This document shows positions 1 through 6,935 of a stretch of DNA of 8,882 nt, one piece after another (positions within the stretch are counted from its first letter, which is position 1; each line of letters begins with the position of its first letter). A program made the translations under genes and the position numbers. Origin of the DNA: Methylococcaceae bacterium (lineage in GTDB: Bacteria > Pseudomonadota > Gammaproteobacteria > Methylococcales > Methylomonadaceae); contig SXIZ01000009.1 in assembly GCA_005779525.1 (NCBI GenBank), positions 1-8,882 of the forward strand, read 5' to 3'. Under the pieces are notes generated by a model. It had not been told where the DNA came from, made no database searches, and saw only the letters and a program-made list of their open reading frames with translations.

Positions 1-83
1 AGAACCCGATTAAAAAAACCTCGCGATAGCGACTCAGCATGATTATTTCTATGCTGAAGAAATGACCTGCGTAACAGCAGTTA
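1..83. repeat. Dispersed repeat, copy 1 (right-hand part, cut by window edge)
   Basis: Bases 1-83 align without any indel to 4591-4673 with 8 mismatches (at 11, 13, 20, 22, 25, 51, 63 and 77), about 90% identity. Similarity stops after base 83, which is the last base of the TTA that forms the reversed TAA stop codon of the kinase gene. Similarity is already perfect at base 1, so the element very likely continues to the left, outside the window. It contains the hairpin TCAGCAT (34-40) / ATGCTGA (51-57), a small hairpin TCGC (21-24) / GCGA (29-32) and a seven-A run (12-18) that reads as a T-run on the minus strand. The frame that is open in copy 2 is broken here by TAA at 11-13, so a conserved peptide is unlikely. 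Confidence 0.85.
12..57 (-). terminator. Possible intrinsic terminator of the kinase gene, carried by repeat copy 1
   Basis: Reading the minus strand away from the kinase stop codon, a perfect 7-bp hairpin (57-51 with 40-34, 10-nt loop) is followed by a second short GC-rich hairpin, TCGC-TATC-GCGA (32-21), then GG and seven Ts (18-12). A stem followed by a T-run is the layout of a factor-independent terminator. The second stem has only 4 bp, so strength is uncertain; the longer first stem may help. Termination is inferred from layout only. Confidence 0.5.
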
Positions 84-3000
84 ACTATTCCTATCCTCCA
101 TCATCACCGTTAATTTATTTAATTGCGCCGCAATCAACACAAGGTTGTTTGGATTAAAGACTTCATTTTTCAACTCACTCTCAACTTCTTTAAAAATACC
201 ACTCAATGTTTTTGCACCTAAATTACCAGCAGTGCCTTTCATTTCATGCGCCAACGCAGTCGCTTGTTGATAATTTTTCTCATGTATAAGCTTTTGTACT
301 TCATTAGCAAATTGGCTAGCTTGAGACACAAAATCAATGATCAACTCTTTGAGTGCCGCTTGATCTCCATTTAGCATGATCAGAATATTCTCAAAATTAA
401 AGTCAGCATCACTCGCTCTGTGGCTGTTTACAGCATTTTCCGGCAGACTGGGTGGTAATGCGGATGATGACTGAATCCATTTATTTAGCGTATTAATCAA
501 ATTTCCAGGATTGACAGGCTTGGCAATAAAATCATTCATCCCGCATTCTAAACACGCTACACGCTCTTCCTGGGTAACCCCAGCCGTTAAGGCAATAATG
601 GGGATAGTTAAAAATTCAAGGTGTTGCCTGATGCGTAAAGTCGCCTGAATACCATCCATTTCGGGCATGTGCACATCCATCAGAATGGCATCGTAATGCT
701 TTGTTGCAATTGATTGAAGGGCTTCTTTGCCATTGCTGGCCAGATCAACGATAACGCCTGCTAGAATCAAAAACTCTCGAACAACCTGTTGATTGATACG
801 ATTATCTTCAACCACGAGAATACACTTACCCGATAATGCAGCGGCTTGATTGCGAACCTCGGCGGCGATCATCCCCGCCTGTCGCACTTGACGCTGACGA
901 TTGACACCCTGATGTAATTTGCTTGATGCCAAAGCGATCGAGAGATCAAAGCGAAAAACACTGCCCCTACCCAATTCACTGACCAAAATAATGTCACTCC
1001 CCATCAACTGCAAAAGTTGACTGCTAATGACCAAACCCAACCCTGTCCCGCCATAACGTCGCGTAGCCGAGTTATCCACTTGTATGAATGGATGAAACAG
1101 TTTTGCCCGATCATTGTCTGCCAAGCCAATACCCGTATCAGTCACGCTGAAACGGAGTTTGGCAAAGGAATTCACGACTTCAAGTAAGCAAATTGATACG
1201 ATCACAGCACCAGTGGCAGTAAATTTAATCGCATTACCAATCAAATTAGAGAGTACTTGCTGTATCCTCAGTCCATCACCCACCACATCCGTGGGAACAT
1301 CATCTGCGATATCGATACGAAAATCGAGTTGCTTTTCTTTGGCGCGCGGATCAAAAAGGTTGTAGAGATTATCCATTAACACATCCAGATCAAACTGTTG
1401 ATGATCGATATGCAACATCCCGGCTTCTAACTTAGAAAAATCGAGAATATCATTCAGAATACCCAATAAGCCTTCCGAAGATTGGCTAATTTTATCCAGA
1501 TAGTCTCTGACATTATCTGGCATTGAATAATCCAGTGCTAATTTGGTCAACCCAATAATGCCATTCATCGGGGTACGAATTTCGTGTGACATTTTGGCCA
1601 GAAACTCTGATTTAGCATTCGCCAAGCTTTCAGCCTGATTTTTCGCTTGTTTTAACGCCTGTTCGGTCTCCTTGTAATTCGTGATATCTCGCATAATGGT
1701 AGAAAGTTGTCTGGGAATCCCCTCTTGATCACGGTGAACCAATAGTAATTGTGAGACTGGTATTTCCAGCCCATCAGGTTGACTTAACAGGGCCGTTTCA
1801 CCTTGCCAGTACCCGCGTTGAATAACTGTTGTTAAACCTTCTTCCAGTATCCGTTTAACAGCCCAACCAGGCTGCATGTCTTTGATAGAGAGCGCAGTAA
1901 TCTCAGTATATTTTGAAATACCCACCAACCTAGCCCCAGCAGGATTAAGAAAAGTAAGCTTGCCGTCCATATCGGTTGACGCAATAAAGTCTGGAGACTC
2001 CAAGATGATGGCCTGTAAACGATCCCGTTCAAACTCTGCACGTTTTCGATCAGAAATTTCACGGGACGCATTCCACAGCAAACTTTCGCCATTTATTTTG
2101 ACCGCTTTCGCACTCACTTCGACATCGATGACTTCACCATCTTTTCGGAGGTGACGCGTTTCGAAGACATTAGCTTGGTTAAAATTTTCATGCAGTTTTT
2201 TGAGCACTTCTTCAGGTTTAAAGTAAGCTTCCCACTGCATCACTGACATACCAATGACTTCATCGTAGCGATACCCCAGCATTTCACAAAACTTTTGATT
2301 TGCTTCCCGTACGCGCCCTTCTAAATCGAGAATGTGAATTCCATCCGCTGAAGCTTGCAGTAAACTTTCAAACTTTTCTTTTTCCGCGAGAATATTTTGT
2401 TGATTTTCAAGTAATGCTTCATTTTTATTTGAAATCTCAATCGTTTGCTGCTCGACACGTCGTTGGATTGCAAATGTTCGTCCGGTAATTCCAAGTAACA
2501 TCGCTTGCAACAAACTTGCAATCATTAAGCCCATCACCAAAATGGCCCACGCAACCAACGAGCGTCGTTCAATCAAAAACTGTTTTGTGGGGTATAACGA
2601 TATCAGCCAATGCCGCCCAGCAAATTCCAGTCTATGCGACCAGTGCATTTCGGAATTCACGGCATCTTGCGAATTGCGATTGCTATACACTAGTCGATTG
2701 TCTGGTTTGGCATCTAGATCTTCCAGGCTAAACAACAAACCTGCGGGCAAATTTTGATGCACCAATTTTTTCAACATGTTTTCAACTTTGAAGACCCCGA
2801 CCGCAAAACCTTTAGTCAGCTTGCTTGTGCTCTGCCAATCGTACACAGGCTGCAACAGTAATAGCCCATTAGCGTTGCTATCCTGCACTAACCGTATGGG
2901 TGAGGTGGCGGTCAGTCGTCCAGATTGCATGGCCGCCAAAATGGCCACCATGCGTTCAGGATCAGAAGCAATATCAAAGCCTAACGCCTTTTCATTTCCT

Positions 3001-4007
3001 ATGAACGGGGCAATATAGCCAACGACCACATACCAATCACGGGGCTGAGCAAAGACCAGTTGTCGGGTTGCATCTCGTTCCATAATGTGAAAGTTGGTAA
3101 AACCATTTTCCTGACCAAAGTGTGATTCAAAGGCTGTTCGTTGCTCCGAAACTATTAAAGGATTCCAACTCAAGGCATGAACATCAGTGTGCAGTTCAAA
3201 TATCGGCAGGGTGTAATGATCAAATTCTGCACGGGTTAACTTAGGAGAAATCGCCAATAATCTTGCAAGTGCACTGATGTTTTCCTGATAGGTCAGCAGT
3301 TCCACATTGATTAAATGAATTATTTTTTGGCCCTGCACATCGATATCATCGATTTGTGATTGGTTATCTTTTCTGGATACCAATATAAATGTCGCGACTA
3401 GAATTAGAGTGAGCAAAATCGTTGGGATGACGGTGCTTTTATAGCGAATATTCCAAGATTTTTGCTTACGATACATAACCGCCACTAAAATCGGAGCGAA
3501 AAGTAATACCCCCAGTGAATCACCTACCCACCAATTCCACCAAGTGAAGGGCAACTCTGAGCCATCAATCACACCGCTTATTAAAAGGGTGGAAGATGCA
3601 ATACTACTCGAGACCAAACTAGCGACTGGCGCGGCCATCAGTAGGAACCAGAGGATATCTGCATCGTGAACCAAGGTTTGCCAAGTGTCCTTAAGACGGA
3701 GTCGAACGAGTTTAGTCGCCACCCAAGCTTGTAGACTTGCCCCAAATCCAATACCCAACGTTGTCCATAAAACTGTTTCGGAAATACCTGCTTGTTTAAT
3801 TGCCGTGGCGAAATTGATCGCCAGTGATCCCAAAAATACGCCTGGTAATACACGCCAGCCAGAATGCAAAACCGCAATCAAACCTACCGCAGCCGCAGGA
3901 AAAACCGCGGAAGCATACCCCGGAGGAATAGCCAACAATAATCCGAGTTCGCCAAACAAAAAATAGCCAATGGCAACCAAGGCATTTTGGGAAAATATTT
4001 TTTGCAT
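81..4007 (-). CDS. Hybrid sensor histidine kinase: MASE1-CHASE-PAS-PAS-HisKA-HATPase-REC-Hpt
   Basis: A 1308-residue inner-membrane phosphorelay kinase. Residues about 8-212 are a multi-span MASE1 sensor with the typical GLLLAIPPGYASAVFPAAA-like start. Residues about 225-410 resemble a periplasmic CHASE domain, and a last membrane helix lies at about 484-506. A linker leads to two PAS domains (about 545-655 and 662-780). The HisKA H-box holds the phospho-acceptor His808 (SHEIRTPMNG). The ATPase has N925, the DTGIG box at 957-961 and GGTGLGL at 986-992. The receiver domain has acidic residues 1067-1068, phospho-acceptor Asp1111 and Lys1163. The C-terminal Hpt has His1254 in HEMKG. All relay residues are present, so the chain His808 to Asp1111 to His1254 should work. 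No partner regulator lies nearby, so the output is unknown. The start ATG fits the MASE1 beginning; a weak GGTG Shine-Dalgarno lies 9 nt upstream. Confidence 0.95.
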   Translation of the reverse strand: MQKIFSQNALVAIGYFLFGELGLLLAIPPGYASAVFPAAAVGLIAVLHSGWRVLPGVFLGSLAINFATAIKQAGISETVLWTTLGIGFGASLQAWVATKLVRLRLKDTWQTLVHDADILWFLLMAAPVASLVSSSIASSTLLISGVIDGSELPFTWWNWWVGDSLGVLLFAPILVAVMYRKQKSWNIRYKSTVIPTILLTLILVATFILVSRKDNQSQIDDIDVQGQKIIHLINVELLTYQENISALARLLAISPKLTRAEFDHYTLPIFELHTDVHALSWNPLIVSEQRTAFESHFGQENGFTNFHIMERDATRQLVFAQPRDWYVVVGYIAPFIGNEKALGFDIASDPERMVAILAAMQSGRLTATSPIRLVQDSNANGLLLLQPVYDWQSTSKLTKGFAVGVFKVENMLKKLVHQNLPAGLLFSLEDLDAKPDNRLVYSNRNSQDAVNSEMHWSHRLEFAGRHWLISLYPTKQFLIERRSLVAWAILVMGLMIASLLQAMLLGITGRTFAIQRRVEQQTIEISNKNEALLENQQNILAEKEKFESLLQASADGIHILDLEGRVREANQKFCEMLGYRYDEVIGMSVMQWEAYFKPEEVLKKLHENFNQANVFETRHLRKDGEVIDVEVSAKAVKINGESLLWNASREISDRKRAEFERDRLQAIILESPDFIASTDMDGKLTFLNPAGARLVGISKYTEITALSIKDMQPGWAVKRILEEGLTTVIQRGYWQGETALLSQPDGLEIPVSQLLLVHRDQEGIPRQLSTIMRDITNYKETEQALKQAKNQAESLANAKSEFLAKMSHEIRTPMNGIIGLTKLALDYSMPDNVRDYLDKISQSSEGLLGILNDILDFSKLEAGMLHIDHQQFDLDVLMDNLYNLFDPRAKEKQLDFRIDIADDVPTDVVGDGLRIQQVLSNLIGNAIKFTATGAVIVSICLLEVVNSFAKLRFSVTDTGIGLADNDRAKLFHPFIQVDNSATRRYGGTGLGLVISSQLLQLMGSDIILVSELGRGSVFRFDLSIALASSKLHQGVNRQRQVRQAGMIAAEVRNQAAALSGKCILVVEDNRINQQVVREFLILAGVIVDLASNGKEALQSIATKHYDAILMDVHMPEMDGIQATLRIRQHLEFLTIPIIALTAGVTQEERVACLECGMNDFIAKPVNPGNLINTLNKWIQSSSALPPSLPENAVNSHRASDADFNFENILIMLNGDQAALKELIIDFVSQASQFANEVQKLIHEKNYQQATALAHEMKGTAGNLGAKTLSGIFKEVESELKNEVFNPNNLVLIAAQLNKLTVMMEDRNS

Positions 4008-4454
4008 TTACGCTATCACCATTAATTTCTGACAATATCTAACAACATTATTCCAACTATGGACTGTGATGATAGGTATGCAATAGCTGTTATTTTTGTT
4101 GTGCTTAACTAACAGCATCGTCAAAGTGAATAAAGTCATCACTGTTTATCGGCGAAACTCAGAGTACTTGTCCTAATATTTTAAGTGCCTACCGCGGTTG
4201 ATGAACACGATATAAACACAAATTTCGATGCTTTCGCCAGATTGCAAGGTCTCAACCCTGCGTGCACTCATACAATTTACAGCGAATACCAGATCACAAG
4301 CAATCAGTTCTGACAATTGCTTCCATTATGTATTAACGAGTTCTGATCTCGCGCAGCACAAATTTCCATTTATAAAGCCTCACATTTTAGCAGTTTAAAA
4401 TGTTTCTAACTTGCAGAATCTAAAAATATTGAACTTACTGCTGATTATTCTTAA
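4008..4454. other. AT-rich intergenic region upstream of the kinase gene
   Basis: About 450 bp lie between the kinase start and the GC-rich repeat element. I find no reading frame that looks like a gene, no tRNA and no convincing -10/-35 pair. The kinase promoter must lie here or just upstream but cannot be placed with confidence. Two dyads are visible: GCAAT...ATTGC around a TCAG-TT-CTGA core at 4300-4320, and a perfect 8-bp AT-rich inverted repeat at 4382-4403. The stretch 4381-4440 is only about 27% GC. Confidence 0.6.
4382..4403. repeat. AT-rich inverted repeat, 8-bp arms
   Basis: ACATTTTA (4382-4389) and TAAAATGT (4396-4403) are perfect reverse complements separated by 6 bases. A symmetric AT-rich dyad of this size fits a dimeric regulator site or a weak hairpin. 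It has no T-run after it and lies about 375 bp upstream of the kinase start, so its role is unknown. Confidence 0.45.
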
Positions 4455-4673
4455 GCTCGTTTACCGCGTCGAGCACCGCAGTATTTATCGGGAATAGCCC
4501 AACGGGGTGCGGCATGGATGCAGGAGGTAGAGCAACGCCGGGAGCAGTTGCCGAGGCGGAGCAAAAGAAAGTACTTCGCCGTCGGGTGCGAGAACCCGAT
4601 GAGAAAAACGTTGCAATAGCGACTCAGCATGATTATTTCTTTGCTGAAGAAACGACCTGCGTAACATCAGTTA
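4455..4673. repeat. Dispersed repeat, copy 2 (longer, GC-rich, dyad-rich)
   Basis: The last 83 bases (4591-4673) are the second copy of 1-83 and again end on the TTA that is the reversed stop codon of a minus-strand gene, here radA. The rest of the element, about 4455-4590, is set by composition: 4501-4600 is 62% GC, against about 27% in 4381-4440. It is full of small dyads: GCTCG/CGAGC (4455-4459/4470-4474), GCACC/GGTGC (4473-4477/4506-4510), GCAAC/GTTGC (4532-4536/4547-4551) and TCGGGT/ACCCGA (4582-4587/4594-4599). No transposase is present and no long terminal inverted repeat was found. It may be a non-autonomous mobile element, a REP-like sequence or a decayed insertion sequence end. The left boundary is approximate. 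Confidence 0.65.
4604..4647 (-). terminator. Weak terminator-like hairpins after radA, in repeat copy 2
   Basis: This is the counterpart of the hairpins in copy 1. The main stem TCAGCA/TGCTGA (4624-4629 with 4642-4647) is kept at 6 bp. The small second stem is broken by one mismatch (4612), and the T-run on the minus strand is shortened to five (4608-4604). It may still end radA transcription, but it looks weaker than copy 1. Confidence 0.35.
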
Positions 4674-6047
4674 TAAATCTCCAAGAACAGCCAAAGCCTC
4701 AGCCAGATTTTTTACCGCATATATTTGCAGCCCAGATAGGGCCTCTTTGGGCGCATTCGCTTTCGGGATGATGGCGCGTTTAAAGCCATGTTTAGCCGCT
4801 TCGTTTAGGCGCGCATGACCATTAGCGACCGGGCGGATTTCACCATTTAAGCCAATTTCACCGAAGCAGAACACGTCATGCGCAATCGGACGGTCTTTCA
4901 AGCTGGAGACCACGCTCAGCACAATACTTAAATCTGAACTAGTTTCACTCACCTTAATCCCGCCCACTACATTGGCATAAATTTCATCATTCGCTGTGAA
5001 TACGCCGCCATGTTTGGCCAATACCGCTAATAACATCGCTAGACGATTCTGCTCAAAGCCGACTGCGAGCCTGCGGGGATTGCCGTATTGGCTTTCAGTG
5101 ACCAGCGCTTGAATTTCAACCAAGAGCGGGCGCGTGCCTTCCCATAAAACGGTCACCGCACTACCAGCCGCAAGTTCTGCCGAGCGCGATAAAAACATAG
5201 CCGAGGGATTTTTTATCTCTTTTAAGCCGGTACTTTCCATCGAAAAAAAGCCCAGTTCGCCGATGCTGCCAAAGCGATTTTTATCGGCGCGTAGTACTCG
5301 GAAGCGCGCGTCATCAGTGGAGGATAATACCACTTGTGCATCCACAATATGACTCAAGGTCATAGGTCCTGCAAGCGATTGGTCTTTAGTGACATGTCCA
5401 ATCATGAAAATTGAAACGTTATTGCGTTTGGCGTATTGCGTCAGATAACTTGCAGATTCACGCACTTGCGACACCGAGCCTGGCGCAGAATCTGAGGTAT
5501 TAGTATGCATGACTTGAATAGAGTCAATAATTAATATATGTGGGCGTTCGGAATCTACAATTTCACAAATGCGTTGCACCGAGGTTTCTGCCAGCATTTT
5601 GATGCCAGACGTTTGTAATTTAAGGCGATGCGCACGCTCGGCAATTTGCTGTAAAGATTCTTCGCCGGAAACATAGAGCACCGAGCCCCCTCGCTGCGCG
5701 GCATGCGCGATCACTTGCAGTAACAGCGTGCTTTTGCCAGCTCCGGGAGCGCCGCCGATTAACACCACGCTGCCGAGTACTATGCCGCCACCCAGCACGC
5801 GGTCAAATTCCAACAAACCCGTCGATAAGCGTTCGGCGCGCGCTAAATCGACTTCGGACAATAATTGCACCTCTGAACGGCTCCCAGCATAGCCAGCTTT
5901 CGAGGGCAGATAGGCATTCTCATCCTGGCCTAAACGCACTTCTTTGATGACATTCCAGGCGCCGCAACTGGTGCATTGTCCCGCCCAACGTGGACTATCT
6001 GCACCACATTCGGTACATACAAACGCGGTTTTAGCTTTTTTGGCCAT
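4671..6047 (-). CDS. radA: DNA recombination/repair ATPase RadA (Sms)
   Basis: A 458-residue cytoplasmic protein, about the length of E. coli RadA. RadA is a RecA-like, hexameric DnaB-type motor that drives branch migration and processes recombination intermediates. The N-terminal C4 zinc finger uses Cys11, Cys14, Cys25 and Cys28. The ATPase domain has Walker A GGAPGAGKST (98-107), Walker B LIIDS with Asp175, and the RadA signature KNRFG (256-260). The C-terminal third (from about residue 275) is the Lon-protease-like domain, with the family stretch GEIGLNGEIR. Family members usually carry Asp where this Walker A has Ala100; the catalytic GAGKST is intact. The start is fixed by homology (MAKKAKTAFVC), although no clear Shine-Dalgarno is seen. 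The gene lies 34 bp downstream of the UPF0016 gene, which suggests cotranscription. Confidence 0.97.
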   Translation of the reverse strand: MAKKAKTAFVCTECGADSPRWAGQCTSCGAWNVIKEVRLGQDENAYLPSKAGYAGSRSEVQLLSEVDLARAERLSTGLLEFDRVLGGGIVLGSVVLIGGAPGAGKSTLLLQVIAHAAQRGGSVLYVSGEESLQQIAERAHRLKLQTSGIKMLAETSVQRICEIVDSERPHILIIDSIQVMHTNTSDSAPGSVSQVRESASYLTQYAKRNNVSIFMIGHVTKDQSLAGPMTLSHIVDAQVVLSSTDDARFRVLRADKNRFGSIGELGFFSMESTGLKEIKNPSAMFLSRSAELAAGSAVTVLWEGTRPLLVEIQALVTESQYGNPRRLAVGFEQNRLAMLLAVLAKHGGVFTANDEIYANVVGGIKVSETSSDLSIVLSVVSSLKDRPIAHDVFCFGEIGLNGEIRPVANGHARLNEAAKHGFKRAIIPKANAPKEALSGLQIYAVKNLAEALAVLGDL

Positions 6048-6081
6048 AGAGATGAATTAAGAAATTAGGCGTCGTGGGGCG

Positions 6082-6729
6082 TTATGCAAAATATGCCATA
6101 TAGGCGCGATAGCCAGCAAAGCCAGCCAAAACTAAAAAAATGCTCCCGCTGACTTTATGTAATAAGCTCAGTGGAAGTCTTTGTAAAATCGTGCGCCCAG
6201 CCCAAATGCCCAGCGCAGAAGTCGTTGCTAGGGCCAAGGTAGCGCCCAGCCACACGGCAATGGGATTGGAGGTGCTACTTAAGGCGACCACCGCTAATTG
6301 CGTTTTGTCGCCAAATTCCGCCACGGTAATCAGTAAAAAGGTGGTGAAGAAAATATTATGCCCTTTTTTTTCTTGGATTTCCTCGGCGTCCTCTGCATCA
6401 TCGGTGGTCAATAGAGACTGAATACCGAATCCTGCAAAAAGCAAGGCTACAATTGCCGCCACTAAGTAATTAGGCAGCCAGTTGGCGATCGCCATGCCAA
6501 AAATAATCGCTAAGGTATTTAACAAGGCAAATGCAGCCACAGCCCCGAGCATAACAGGCAATGGTCGGTGTCGTGAGGCCAAGGTCATACAGACTAATTG
6601 GCTTTTGTCACCGATTTCTGCGGCGGCGATCAGGGTGAAGCTGGTGAGCGTTGCCGTAGAGAGTTCGGATAAATTACTCGTAGAAAGTAATGTTAAAAAT
6701 TCTTGGTAATAAGCTAAGAGCTGTTCCAT
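6082..6729 (-). CDS. UPF0016/TMEM165/GDT1-family membrane transporter, probable Mn2+ exporter
   Basis: A 215-residue integral membrane protein with six predicted helices in two homologous halves. Each half carries the family signature, EIGDKSQL at 38-45 and EFGDKTQL at 138-145, exactly 100 residues apart. The acidic and Lys residues of these motifs bind the transported cation in the family. The halves are joined by an acidic loop (about 109-123). Bacterial members (MneA type) export manganese; eukaryotic ones move Mn2+/Ca2+ against protons. An in-frame TTG at 6771 would add 14 residues, but ATG at 6729 is preferred because it is a standard codon and the extension has no family character. Neither start has a good Shine-Dalgarno. 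It precedes radA by 34 bp. Mn specificity is inferred from family, not shown here. Confidence 0.9.
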   Translation of the reverse strand: MEQLLAYYQEFLTLLSTSNLSELSTATLTSFTLIAAAEIGDKSQLVCMTLASRHRPLPVMLGAVAAFALLNTLAIIFGMAIANWLPNYLVAAIVALLFAGFGIQSLLTTDDAEDAEEIQEKKGHNIFFTTFLLITVAEFGDKTQLAVVALSSTSNPIAVWLGATLALATTSALGIWAGRTILQRLPLSLLHKVSGSIFLVLAGFAGYRAYMAYFA

Positions 6730-6825
6730 AAATACGTATTGAGAGCTTAGGCTGCAAAAAAAGCGGGGCAAGGGAATGGGGTGAATTTATCTGCACATTG
6801 CAAAGAATTCTAGGACACTGCCTTA

Positions 6826-6876
6826 GCAGAATCACTCTGCTGATGTCTGGCCTACCAAAAAAATTAATAGGCCCAG
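6826..6876 (-). promoter_or_regulatory. Two adjacent hairpins between the ZIP gene and the UPF0016 gene
   Basis: On the minus strand a stem CTGGGCCTA / TAGGCCAG (6876-6868 with 6854-6847, one bulged base, 13-nt loop rich in T) is followed six bases later by GCAGA / TCTGC (6840-6836 with 6830-6826). They lie in the 206-bp gap after the ZIP stop codon and about 100 nt before the UPF0016 start. No T-run follows the stems, so a standard terminator is not supported. They may form a leader structure, an mRNA 3' end or an unknown RNA element. I could not match them to the yybP-ykoY manganese riboswitch. Confidence 0.35.
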
Positions 6877-6935
6877 GCATAAGTATCGCTTAATTGATTT
6901 CCATCATCTCCAGGATGTCCTTAAGCTGATTGTTG

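Noticed and set aside
1876..2154. 92-codon plus-strand frame opposite the PAS domains of the kinase, and similar antisense frames elsewhere
   Set aside because: They are mirror frames of strongly supported genes, with no start signal or recognisable domain.
4008..4454. Small RNA or small gene in the intergenic region
   Set aside because: No convincing promoter with terminator pair and no plausible coding frame were seen.
4485..4667. 60-codon minus-strand frame inside repeat copy 2
   Set aside because: It lies wholly in the dyad-rich repeat, shows no known domain and depends on sequence whose copy 1 counterpart is not constrained as coding.
4455..4673. Insertion sequence with terminal inverted repeats
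   Set aside because: No transposase gene is present, and no reverse complement of the right end was found at the left side of the element or in 4008-4520; kept only as a repeat.
6730..6771. TTG start at 6771 giving a 229-residue UPF0016 protein
   Set aside because: The start codon is TTG, no Shine-Dalgarno supports it, and the 14 extra residues do not resemble the family; ATG at 6729 is simpler.
6847..6876. Hairpin as rho-independent terminator of the ZIP gene
   Set aside because: The T-run is in the loop rather than after the stem on the minus strand, and no A/T tract follows on either strand.
6890..6907. Five-codon mini-ORF (MMEIN) with GGAG in front, after the ZIP gene
   Set aside because: GGAG touches the first ATG directly, the spacing is wrong for initiation, and such short frames are expected by chance.
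6730..6935. yybP-ykoY manganese riboswitch before the UPF0016 gene
   Set aside because: Expected from family context, but I could not find its conserved loop sequence by eye on the minus strand.
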